Origin: Methylobacterium sp. NEAU K
Lineage (GTDB): Bacteria; Pseudomonadota; Alphaproteobacteria; Rhizobiales; Beijerinckiaceae
NCBI RefSeq assembly: GCF_030700285.1
Contig: NZ_JAUYZJ010000025.1
Span: forward strand, 1-64,000
DNA length: 64,000 nt
Direction of reading: 5' to 3'
Shown: one piece after another, positions 20,319 through 27,724 of the stretch
How positions within the stretch are numbered: the stretch's first letter is position 1
How the letters are laid out: every line of letters starts with the position of its first letter
Notes under the pieces: model-generated
What the model was told of the DNA's origin: nothing
Databases searched by the model: none
Seen by the model: the letters and a program-made list of their open reading frames with translations, nothing else
Translations under genes and position numbers: made by a program

Positions 20319-21515
20319 ATGCCCTCGCTCGACGCGACCCATCCCCCGGCCGCCACCGGCGCGGCCGGTTCCGATGCGGCCATCCCGGCCGGCCGCTCCC
20401 ACAGGCTGTCCACGCGGCTGATCTTCCTGATCGTCGGGATCGGCACGGCCACCTGGGCGCCCCTGGTGCCGCTCGTGAAGGCGCGCGCCGGCCTCGACGA
20501 GGCGGGCCTGGGCCTGCTGCTGCTCTGCTTCGGCATCGGTTCGATCGTGGCGATGCCGAGCGCCGGGGCGGCCGCCGCGCGGTTCGGCTTCCGCCCGGTC
20601 CTGCTCGCCGGCACGATCGCGCTCTGCCTGACCCTGCCGGTGCTCGCCGCGGGCTCAGGGCTCGTGCCGCTCGCCCTGGCGCTGCTGCTGTTCGGGGCCG
20701 GGATGGGCGCGGTCGACTGCGTCATGAACCTGCAGGCGGTGGCCGTGGAGCGCCTGAGCGGGCGCCCGATGATGTCCGGCTTCCACGGCCTGTACAGCCT
20801 CGGCTGCATCCTCGGGGCGCTGGCCGCGAGCGGCCTGCTCGCCGCCGGGATCGGCGCGGGGACGAGCGTGCTGATCATGGTGGCGGGCATCGCGGCCCTG
20901 TTCGCGGCCGCCTGGCCCGGCATCCTGCAGACGGGCGCGGGGACGGGCGGGGACGCGGGGCCCGCCTTCGCGCTGCCCCGCGGCGCGGTGCTGGTCCTGG
21001 GCCTGCTCTGCTTCGTGGTGTTCCTCACCGAGGGCTCGGCCCTCGACTGGAGCGCGGTGTTCCTGATCCAGCTCCGGGGGCTCGATCCGGCCTGGGCGGC
21101 GCTGGGCTACGCGGCCTTCTCGGTGACCATGACGGCCGGGCGGCTCGCCGGCGACCGGATCGTGGCCCGGCTCGGCCGACGTCCGGTGGTCGTCCTGGGC
21201 GGCCTGCTCGCGGCCGCCGGCCTCGCCCTGTCGGTGGTGGTCCCGTCCTGGGAGGCGGCGCTCGCCGGCTACGCTCTGGTCGGGGCCGGCTGCGCCAACA
21301 TCGTCCCGGTCCTGTTCACGGCGGCCGGCCGCCAGGACGCCATGCCGGAGAGCGTGGCGGTGCCGGCGGTCACGACCCTCGGCTATGCCGGCGTGCTGGC
21401 GGGACCCGCGCTGATCGGCTTCGCCGCCCAGGCCCTGGGCCTGTCCGCGGCGCTCCTGATCGTGGCGGCTCTGCTCGTCGGCGTGGCGGCGAGCGGTCGG
21501 TTCCTGCGGGTGTGA
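20319..21515 (+). CDS. MFS transporter (YbjJ/FucP-like)
   Basis: A 398-residue inner-membrane carrier with about 12 hydrophobic segments. The first is STRLIFLIVGIGTATWAPLVP, the loop 2-3 equivalent reads AARFGFRPVLLAG, and the second half repeats it as DRIVARLGRRPVVVLGG (the MFS R-x-G-R-R-P signature). Features such as MGAVDCVMNLQAVAVE and GFHGLYSLGCILGA resemble the YbjJ subgroup of fucose-permease-like proteins. The frame is open back to 20199, but the Arg/Pro-rich leader is unlikely; the ATG at 20319 has AGG nine bases upstream. Substrate unknown. It is divergent from uvrA. Confidence 0.85.
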   Translation: MPSLDATHPPAATGAAGSDAAIPAGRSHRLSTRLIFLIVGIGTATWAPLVPLVKARAGLDEAGLGLLLLCFGIGSIVAMPSAGAAAARFGFRPVLLAGTIALCLTLPVLAAGSGLVPLALALLLFGAGMGAVDCVMNLQAVAVERLSGRPMMSGFHGLYSLGCILGALAASGLLAAGIGAGTSVLIMVAGIAALFAAAWPGILQTGAGTGGDAGPAFALPRGAVLVLGLLCFVVFLTEGSALDWSAVFLIQLRGLDPAWAALGYAAFSVTMTAGRLAGDRIVARLGRRPVVVLGGLLAAAGLALSVVVPSWEAALAGYALVGAGCANIVPVLFTAAGRQDAMPESVAVPAVTTLGYAGVLAGPALIGFAAQALGLSAALLIVAALLVGVAASGRFLRV

Positions 21516-21854
21516 AGCCGGCGGCCTCAGCCTTCGGCGTTGCGCGCCATGAAGCTGGCGGGGGGTTCACCGAGATCGCCTCGACCGCCACCGGGAGGTC
21601 GCGGGGTCAGGGCTCGGGCCGGGCCGAAGTATCCCCGAAGGCGTAGTACAGTCCGACCGGGCGCGGGCGATCCCCGGAGCCTGCCATCCACGCGTTGAAG
21701 ATGTGGGGCGACATGCACGCCGATGCGGCAAGTACAGTTCGGACTGCCGCCTGATTGGGCATTTGCTCGTTGCATCGAACAACTGCGCCGTAACGGTGTT
21801 TTTATCACCGTGCCGGATGGTGCGGGACGACCGACTGCATGGTTCTGGATCCCG
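21516..21854. other. Intergenic region before chemoreceptor gene
   Basis: About 340 bp with no convincing gene. A small palindrome (ACGGTG at 21793-21798 and CACCGT at 21806-21811, separated by a T-rich loop) lies 44 bp before the chemoreceptor start and could be an operator or a promoter element. Confidence 0.4.
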
Positions 21855-23903
21855 ATGGCCGTCCTCTCCTCGCTCCGTGCCCGCATCCTCGCGGTGGCGC
21901 TCGCGCCGTGCCTCGCCTTCGCGGGGGCCGCGGGATGGGCGGTGTCCGACCAGTGGACGCGGCGCGCCGAGATGGACCGGGTTGAGACTCTCGTCGGCCT
22001 CGCCTCGCGGATCAGCGCCTTCGTGCACGAGGCCCAGCGCGAGCGCGGCGCCTCCAGCCTGTTCTTGGGCGCCCGGGGGGGGCAGTTCGGGCCGGAGCTC
22101 GCGGCCCAGCGCGGGCGCACCAATGGGTCGCTCGCCGGGCTTCCCGAGGCGGTGGCCGCCGCGACGGACTTCGGCCCCGGCTTCGCGGCCCGGGCCGACG
22201 GCTTCACGAAGGCGCTCGCCGGGCTCGCGGCGCAGCGCCGGGCGGTGGATGCCCTCACCTCGGGGGTCCCGCAGGCAGCCGCGTTCTATACGGGCCTGAT
22301 CGGCGAGGGGCTGGGCGTGGTCCGGGCGATGGGCGGGGTGGTCGACGAAGCCACCATCGCCGCCCGGGCGAACGCCTACGCGGCGTTCCTGTCCCTGAAG
22401 GAGGCCGCCGGCCAGGAGCGGGCCGCCGCCGCGGCGGTGTTCGCGTCCGGCAACCTGGACCTGCCCGCCGCACGCCGGCTGGTGACGCTCTCGGCCGATC
22501 AGGCGACCTATGCCGGTCTGTTCCGGGCGGGGGCCGACGTTGGGCAGGCCGGGCGGCTCGACGAGGCCGAGGCGACCGAGCCGGCCCGGGAGGTCGCGCG
22601 CCTGCGCAAGGCCGTGCAGGAGACGATGCCGGGCACGCCGCTCGCCTTCCACGACGCGCCGGCCTGGTTCCGCCTCGCCACCCAGCGCATCGACGCCCTG
22701 AAGGGCGTCGAGGACCGGCTCACCGCCGACCTGGTGGCGGCCGCCGGCGCGGTGCGCGCCCGGGCCGATCGGATGCTGACCCTCTGGATCGTGGGCGGCC
22801 TCGCCCTGTTCACGCTCTCGGCCGGCCTCGCGGTCTGGCTGGGCACGGCCATCGCCCGGCCCCTCGTCCGGATGGCCCGGGTGCTGACGGCGATCGGCCG
22901 CGACGAGGCGGGGGCCGACCTGGCGATCCCGTCGGGCGGCCCGCGCGAGGTGCGGGCGATCGCGGGCGCCGCGGCGGCGTTCCGCGACAGCGTCGCCGAG
23001 CGCCGGCTCGCCCGGGCCGCGCAGGAGCGGCTCGCCGCCGAGAGTGCCGCCGCGCAGCGTGCCGCCGCCCTCGGCCTCGCCGACAGCTTCGAGAACCGGG
23101 TCGGCGGCATCGTGGAGGCGGTCTCGGCGGCCGCCGCCCAGCTGGAAGCCTCCGCGCACGGCATGGCCCGGGCCGCGCAGGACACCACCGACCTCAGCCG
23201 GTCGGTGGCCGGCGCCGCGGATTCCGCCGCCCGCTCGGCCGACACGGTGGCGGCGGCCACCGAGGAGCTGACGGCCTCCGTGCGGGAGATCGGCGTGCAG
23301 GTCGGGGCCTCGGCCGACCTCGCGGCCGCGGCCACCCGGGACGCGGACGGCATGGCCGGGGAAGTCCGCCGCCTCGCGGAGGCCGCCGGCAGCATCGGGG
23401 AGATCGTCGCGATGATCTCGTCGATCGCCGCCCAGACCAACCTCCTGGCCCTCAACGCCACGATCGAGGCCGCCCGGGCCGGGGAGGCCGGCCGCGGCTT
23501 CGCGGTGGTCGCCGGCGAGGTGAAGAACCTCGCCGGCCAGACCGCGCGGGCGACGGAGGAGATCGCCGCCAAGGTCGCGGAGATCACCGGATCCACCGAG
23601 GCCTCGGTCCGCTCCATCGGCGGCATCACCGAGGTGATCCGCAACCTCGCCCGGATCGGGGCCGAGATTGCCGCCATGGTCGAGCAGCAGGGTGCCGCCA
23701 CCGCCGAGATCGCCCGCACCACCGGCCAGACCTCGCAGGACACCCGCGCGGTCTCGGGCCACATCACGGGCGTCGGCGAGGCGGCGGACACCGCCAGCCA
23801 CGGCTCGTCCCGGGTGCTGGAGGCCGCCAGCGACCTGTCCCGGCAGGCGAGCGCCCTGCGCGGCGCGGTCGGCGACTTTCTGGCCAACGTCCGGGCGGCC
23901 TGA
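21855..23903 (+). CDS. Methyl-accepting chemotaxis protein with NIT sensor domain
   Basis: A 682-residue transmembrane chemoreceptor. TM1 is near residues 10-30 (ILAVALAPCLAFAGAAGW). The periplasmic NIT (nitrate/nitrite-sensing-like) domain runs about 40-300; it contains the typical FVHEAQRERGASSLFLG and TRFRL-like FRLATQRIDALKGVEDRL elements. TM2 is LWIVGGLALFTLSAGLAVW near 310-330. HAMP follows, then the signalling domain with the conserved hairpin tip IAAQTNLLALNATIEAARAG. There is no CheR-docking pentapeptide; it ends FLANVRAA. The start at 21855 is chosen by the hydrophobic N-terminus; the frame is open to 21723 and no strong ribosome-binding site decides. No chemotaxis operon is adjacent. 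Confidence 0.9.
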   Translation: MAVLSSLRARILAVALAPCLAFAGAAGWAVSDQWTRRAEMDRVETLVGLASRISAFVHEAQRERGASSLFLGARGGQFGPELAAQRGRTNGSLAGLPEAVAAATDFGPGFAARADGFTKALAGLAAQRRAVDALTSGVPQAAAFYTGLIGEGLGVVRAMGGVVDEATIAARANAYAAFLSLKEAAGQERAAAAAVFASGNLDLPAARRLVTLSADQATYAGLFRAGADVGQAGRLDEAEATEPAREVARLRKAVQETMPGTPLAFHDAPAWFRLATQRIDALKGVEDRLTADLVAAAGAVRARADRMLTLWIVGGLALFTLSAGLAVWLGTAIARPLVRMARVLTAIGRDEAGADLAIPSGGPREVRAIAGAAAAFRDSVAERRLARAAQERLAAESAAAQRAAALGLADSFENRVGGIVEAVSAAAAQLEASAHGMARAAQDTTDLSRSVAGAADSAARSADTVAAATEELTASVREIGVQVGASADLAAAATRDADGMAGEVRRLAEAAGSIGEIVAMISSIAAQTNLLALNATIEAARAGEAGRGFAVVAGEVKNLAGQTARATEEIAAKVAEITGSTEASVRSIGGITEVIRNLARIGAEIAAMVEQQGAATAEIARTTGQTSQDTRAVSGHITGVGEAADTASHGSSRVLEAASDLSRQASALRGAVGDFLANVRAA

Positions 23904-23925
23904 GCCGGCCGCCCAACAAGACGGT

Positions 23926-24035
23926 CATGGATTGTCAAAAGGTCCGCGACCTTTTGCGGGCGCAGGGCAGAGCCCTGCGAACCTCAGGGGCTCCGCCCCT
24001 AAACCCGGCCAAAGGGCTGAGCCCCTGGGAAACCC
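23926..24035. repeat. Dispersed intergenic repeat, copy A
   Basis: About 110 bp that closely matches 25001-25108 in the same orientation. Shared blocks include CATGGATT, CAAAAGGTCC, GCAGGGC-GAGCCCTGC, CAGGG-CTCCGCCC and the closing GGAAACCC. It contains nested hairpins. It lies between the convergent 3' ends of the chemoreceptor and amidohydrolase genes and may end transcription of both. Confidence 0.8.
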
Positions 24036-24044
24036 AAACCTCAC

Positions 24045-24902
24045 CTACGCGCCGAGGCCGAGGCCGAGCAAGCGGTCGGCGTTGCGCCAGAGGGCGGCCT
24101 CCAGGGCCTGCGCCGACAGGCCGAGCGCGCGAAAGTCCGCGACGCCCTGGCGCATCGGCCGGAACGGGAACGAGGAGCCGAACAGGAACTGGTCCTTCAT
24201 GAAGCCGTTCGCCGCCTCCACGTAGAGGCCGCCGCCCGGCGCGAACGTGTACATGTCCGGGGAGACGAACACGTTCTCATTGCGGAAGGCCACCGTCACC
24301 ATCTCGGCGACGTGCGGGTAGAATCCGTGGCAGCACACGATCGGCAGCTGCGGGAAGGTCTTGGCGACCCGGTCCACCGCCAGGGGGTCGTTGAGGCGCA
24401 GGTCCGGCGTCGTCGGCCCCGACATCACGAAGGCCGGGACCTTGAGGTCCTGGCAGAGTTCGTAGAGCGGCATCAGGCGCGGGTCGTCGGCCCGCATGGC
24501 CTCGCGGTAGAAGCCGGCATCGAGGTTGATCCCCCTGAAGCCGAGTTCGGTCACGGCGCGCTCGGCCTCCGCCACCGCGGCCTTGCGGCCGAGCTTCACC
24601 GGATCCACCGAGGCGATGCCGATCAGCCGCTTCGGATCGTGCCGGGCGACCTCAGCGAGGGCGTCGTTCGAGACCCGCACGCCGGGCACCGAGCGGGCGA
24701 CCATCACGGCGACGTCGATGCCGGCCCCGTCCATCTCGGCACGGAAGCCCTCGATCGTGGTGCCGCGGGTGAAGTGCTCGACCTCCCGGCTGCCGACCCG
24801 CGCATTCAGCCAGCGGGCCACGCCGAATTCGGGCGTGTCCGGCTCGGCGCCGAAGAACCTGTGCAGGAAGGTCGGACGGCTGCGCATGTCCACGACGGGC
24901 AT
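24045..24902 (-). CDS. Amidohydrolase-2 family TIM-barrel protein with altered metal site
   Basis: 285 residues from the ATG at 24902 (GTGGAG nine bases upstream); an ATG at 24923 in the same frame is also possible. The fold follows the ACMSD/amidohydrolase-2 family: GIDVAVMVARSVPGVRVSND, RLIGIASVDPVKLGRKAA, GFRGINLDAGFYREAM, LPIVCCHGFYPHVAEM, NVFVSPDMYTFAPGG, and DQFLFGSSFPFRPM where family members have GTDxP. The N-terminal metal motif HxH is missing (VDMRSRPTF), and the late Asp is a Ser, so it may be metal-free or inactive as a hydrolase. It lies between the two copies of a direct repeat. Substrate unknown. Confidence 0.8.
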   Translation of the reverse strand: MPVVDMRSRPTFLHRFFGAEPDTPEFGVARWLNARVGSREVEHFTRGTTIEGFRAEMDGAGIDVAVMVARSVPGVRVSNDALAEVARHDPKRLIGIASVDPVKLGRKAAVAEAERAVTELGFRGINLDAGFYREAMRADDPRLMPLYELCQDLKVPAFVMSGPTTPDLRLNDPLAVDRVAKTFPQLPIVCCHGFYPHVAEMVTVAFRNENVFVSPDMYTFAPGGGLYVEAANGFMKDQFLFGSSFPFRPMRQGVADFRALGLSAQALEAALWRNADRLLGLGLGA

Positions 24903-25000
24903 GGTCTGGGACTCCACTTTCATGACTCGAACAGAGAGCGTGTCATCGAACGGCGGTCGATGGAATCGTGCGCGCCGTGCGGTCGATCGTCGAACAAGAT

Positions 25001-25108
25001 CATGGATTCAAAAGGTCCGGGACCTATTGCGGATGCAGGGCGGAGCCCTGCGACATCAGGGCTCCGCCCTGACGACCCGCCAAAGGGCTTGCAGCCCTTT
25101 GGAAACCC
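25001..25108. repeat. Dispersed intergenic repeat, copy B
   Basis: The second copy of the repeat at 23926-24035, same orientation. It has three clear hairpins (GCAGGGCGGAGCCCTGC, CAGGGCTCCGCCCTG, AAGGGCTTGCAGCCCTT). It sits 18 bp past the stop of the minus-strand MFS gene. Confidence 0.8.
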
Positions 25109-25126
25109 GATGTCGTCCAGGCCCTG

Positions 25127-26533
25127 TCAGTGCGAGACCGCCTCCAGCACCTTGCCGCGGGTCTCGACGCCGAGGGTGAGGACGAGGGCGGCGGCGATCA
25201 GGAAGCCGCCCGCGCCGACTTGGAAGGCGGTGGCCGGGCCGTAGTCGCGCACCAGCACCGGCACGATCATCGGCCCCAGGATCGCGCCGATCCGCCCGAA
25301 GGCCGAGGCAAAGCCGGCCCCCGTGGCCCGCGCCCGGGTCGGGTACAGCTCCGGCGTGTAGGCGTAGAGGCAGCTCCACATGCCGAACATGAAGAACTGC
25401 ATCACGAAGCCGGAGACGAACAGCCAGGTCTCTCCGGCGGCGTTGCCGTACAGGTAGGCCGCCGCGGCCGCGCAGACGAGGAACAAGGCCGTGGTCGGCT
25501 TGCGGCCGATCCGCTCGAGCAGCAAAGCCGCGGTGGCGAAGCCCGGGATGCCGCCGAGCGTGATCAGGGTCACGAAGCCCACCGAGCCGACGATCGAGAA
25601 GCCGCGCTCCTTGAGCAGCACCGCGATCCAGGAATTGAGCCCGAAGAAGCCGATCAGGGCGAAGAACCACAGGCCGAAGGCCATGACGGTGCGCAGACGG
25701 TAGCCGGGCGCGAACAGGGTCGCCACCGCGCTCAGCCGGGGGGCGGGGGCTCCGGGCGCGACGGACGCGGCGATCTGCGGGGTGACCGGGGGCAGGGGCC
25801 GACCGGTGGCGCGCACGACCGCCCGCTCCATCGTGGCCATCACGGCCTCAGCCTCTGCGTGGCGGCCGGCCTCGGCGAGCCAGCGCGGCGATTCCGGCAT
25901 GGCGCGGCGCACCACGAGCACCACCAGCGCCAGCAGGCCCACCACCACGAAGGCCCAGCGCCAGCCGAGATAGGGCAGCACGAAGAAGCTGATCGCCCCC
26001 GACAGCACGTAGCCCACCGCCCAGAACCCCTCCAGGATCGCGATGTACTTGCCGCGCACGGGAGCCGGGACGATCTCCGAGACCATCGCCTGCGCCACCG
26101 GTGCCTCGCCGCCGACGCCGACCCCGATGAGGAAGCGGCAGGCCATCAGCACCGGCAGGCTCCAGGCCGCCGCCGCCGCGAGGCTCGCCAGGCCCCAGAC
26201 CACCATGGTCACCTGGAACACCGCCTTGCGGCCGAACCGGTCGGAGGCGGTGCCGGCGATGATGTTGCCGACGAGCTGGCCCGCGAAGGTCATGGCGGCG
26301 AGCTGGCCAGCCTCCGTGGGGCTCAGCCCGAAGGCGACCACGATCGAGCCGAGCAGGAAGGTCAGCAGCGCCACGTCGATCTGGTCGACCAGCCATGCGG
26401 AGGCGATGATCGCGAATATCCGCCGCTGGTAGCCCGACATCGGCAGCCGCTCGAGGCGCGCGGCGATGTCGGAGACGACCGGGCGCGCCTCCCCGGGGGG
26501 CATGACGACCGGCGGATCGGCGGCAAGCGGCAC
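25127..26533 (-). CDS. MFS transporter (aromatic-acid/sugar-type, COG2814-like)
   Basis: A 468-residue 12-TM carrier. After a 45-residue cytoplasmic leader the first helix is IFAIIASAWLVDQIDVALLTF. The conserved loop reads GTASDRFGRKAVFQ (D-R-x-G-R-K), helix 4 MACRFLIGVGVGGEAPVAQ carries the G-R/V-G-G-E motif of sugar-porter-like families, ESPRWLAEAGRHAEA follows helix 6, and the second half has LLERIGRKPTTALF and PELYPTRARATGAGFASAF. The start is a GTG at 26533 because GAGGAG lies eight bases upstream; longer frames lack this. Metabolite:H+ symport is likely; a broken polysaccharide deacetylase gene is divergent. The GGEAP and PELYPT motifs point to the AAHS/SP group. Confidence 0.88.
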   Translation of the reverse strand: MPLAADPPVVMPPGEARPVVSDIAARLERLPMSGYQRRIFAIIASAWLVDQIDVALLTFLLGSIVVAFGLSPTEAGQLAAMTFAGQLVGNIIAGTASDRFGRKAVFQVTMVVWGLASLAAAAAWSLPVLMACRFLIGVGVGGEAPVAQAMVSEIVPAPVRGKYIAILEGFWAVGYVLSGAISFFVLPYLGWRWAFVVVGLLALVVLVVRRAMPESPRWLAEAGRHAEAEAVMATMERAVVRATGRPLPPVTPQIAASVAPGAPAPRLSAVATLFAPGYRLRTVMAFGLWFFALIGFFGLNSWIAVLLKERGFSIVGSVGFVTLITLGGIPGFATAALLLERIGRKPTTALFLVCAAAAAYLYGNAAGETWLFVSGFVMQFFMFGMWSCLYAYTPELYPTRARATGAGFASAFGRIGAILGPMIVPVLVRDYGPATAFQVGAGGFLIAAALVLTLGVETRGKVLEAVSH

Positions 26534-26699
26534 GGCGTTCTCTCCTCGACACCGGGGATCGCGCCGCGCGCGGGCCCCGCGGGCGATCCGGTACAGCACG
26601 CCCGGCCGTCGGAACAGGCATGACGCCGGATCGCGCCGCGCTGTCGGCGGCCCGGATCCGGCCTATCTCGTCCGGCGCCCCCGCAGGCCTGGATACGCG

Positions 26700-27590
26700 A
26701 TGGACGATCCCACGATGGCTGCGCAGCACGGCCGCTACCGCTACAGCGCGCTGCCCGACCGCCCGGTCTAGGACTGGCCCGGGGGCAAGCGGCTGGCGGT
26801 CTATGTCGGCCTCAACCTCGAGACCTTCGATTTCGGGTCCGGGTTCGGGGCCGAGCTCGCCCCGGGCGGTCCGCAGCCCGACGTGCTGAACTACGGCTGG
26901 CGCGACTGGGGCAACCGGGTCGGGGCCTGGCGGCTGCGCGACGCCCTCGACGGCCTCCGCCTGCCCGCCAGCGTGCTGGTCAACAGCCGGCTCTACCGGG
27001 ACTGCCCCGGCCTGATCGAGGCGTTCCGGGCCCGCGGCGACGAGATCGTCGGCCACGGCCGCACCCATGCCGAGCGGTAGGGCACGTTCTCCGAGGCGCA
27101 GGAGCGCGCCCTGATCGCCGAGGCGATTGCGATCCTGACCCGGGAGGAGGGCAGGGCGCCCGCCGGCTGGCTCGGGCCCTGGATTTCGCAATCCGGGCTC
27201 ACGCCCGACCTCCTCGCCGAGGCCGGGTACCGCTACCTGCTCGACTGGTGCCACGACGACCAGCCGACCTGGATGGCGACCCGGCGGGGCGGACGAATCC
27301 TGGCGGTGCCCTACCCGCAGGAACTGAACGACATCCCGGCGATCGTCGCCCGCAAGGACACGGGGCGGCAGTTCGCGGACGCGATCGTCGACGCCTTCGA
27401 CGAGATGCTGGACCTCTCCGCTGCGGCGCCCCTGGTGATGGGCATCGCGCTCGATCCCTACATCGTCGACCAGCCCCACCGGCTGCGGCCGCTGCGGGCG
27501 GCGCTCGGCCACATCGCGGCCCACCGGGACCGGATCTGGATCACCACGGCGGGCGCGATCACCGCGCACGCGACGGCCCTGGCCGGTTGA
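26700..27590 (+). pseudogene. Polysaccharide deacetylase family gene interrupted by two in-frame TAG codons
   Basis: Translation of one frame from the ATG at 26700 gives a full PuuE/allantoinase-like polysaccharide deacetylase of about 296 residues, except for TAG codons at 26769-26771 and 27078-27080. No frameshift is needed. Family features are intact: WPGGKRLAVYVGLNLETFDF, LNYGWRDWGNRVGAWRLRD, GDEIVGHGRTHAER, GWLGPWISQS, YRYLLDWCHDDQPTWM, VPYPQELNDIPAI, and PHRLRPLRAALGHI. From the family pattern the first TAG falls where Tyr usually stands (RPxYDWPGG) and the second where Gln follows HGRTxxER. Either it is a recent pseudogene or the ambers are read through. Confidence 0.85.
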
Positions 27591-27724
27591 CCGGCGCGCA
27601 CGGGTCCGCTGGGTGCGACATCCCGCCCAACCGCCTTCCGGGTCACGATTTTCGCGCGGTCAGCCTTGCTGCCGCCATCGTTGCCCCGGAGGCGGCAGGA
27701 CCCGCCTCCGCCGATCACGCCGCT

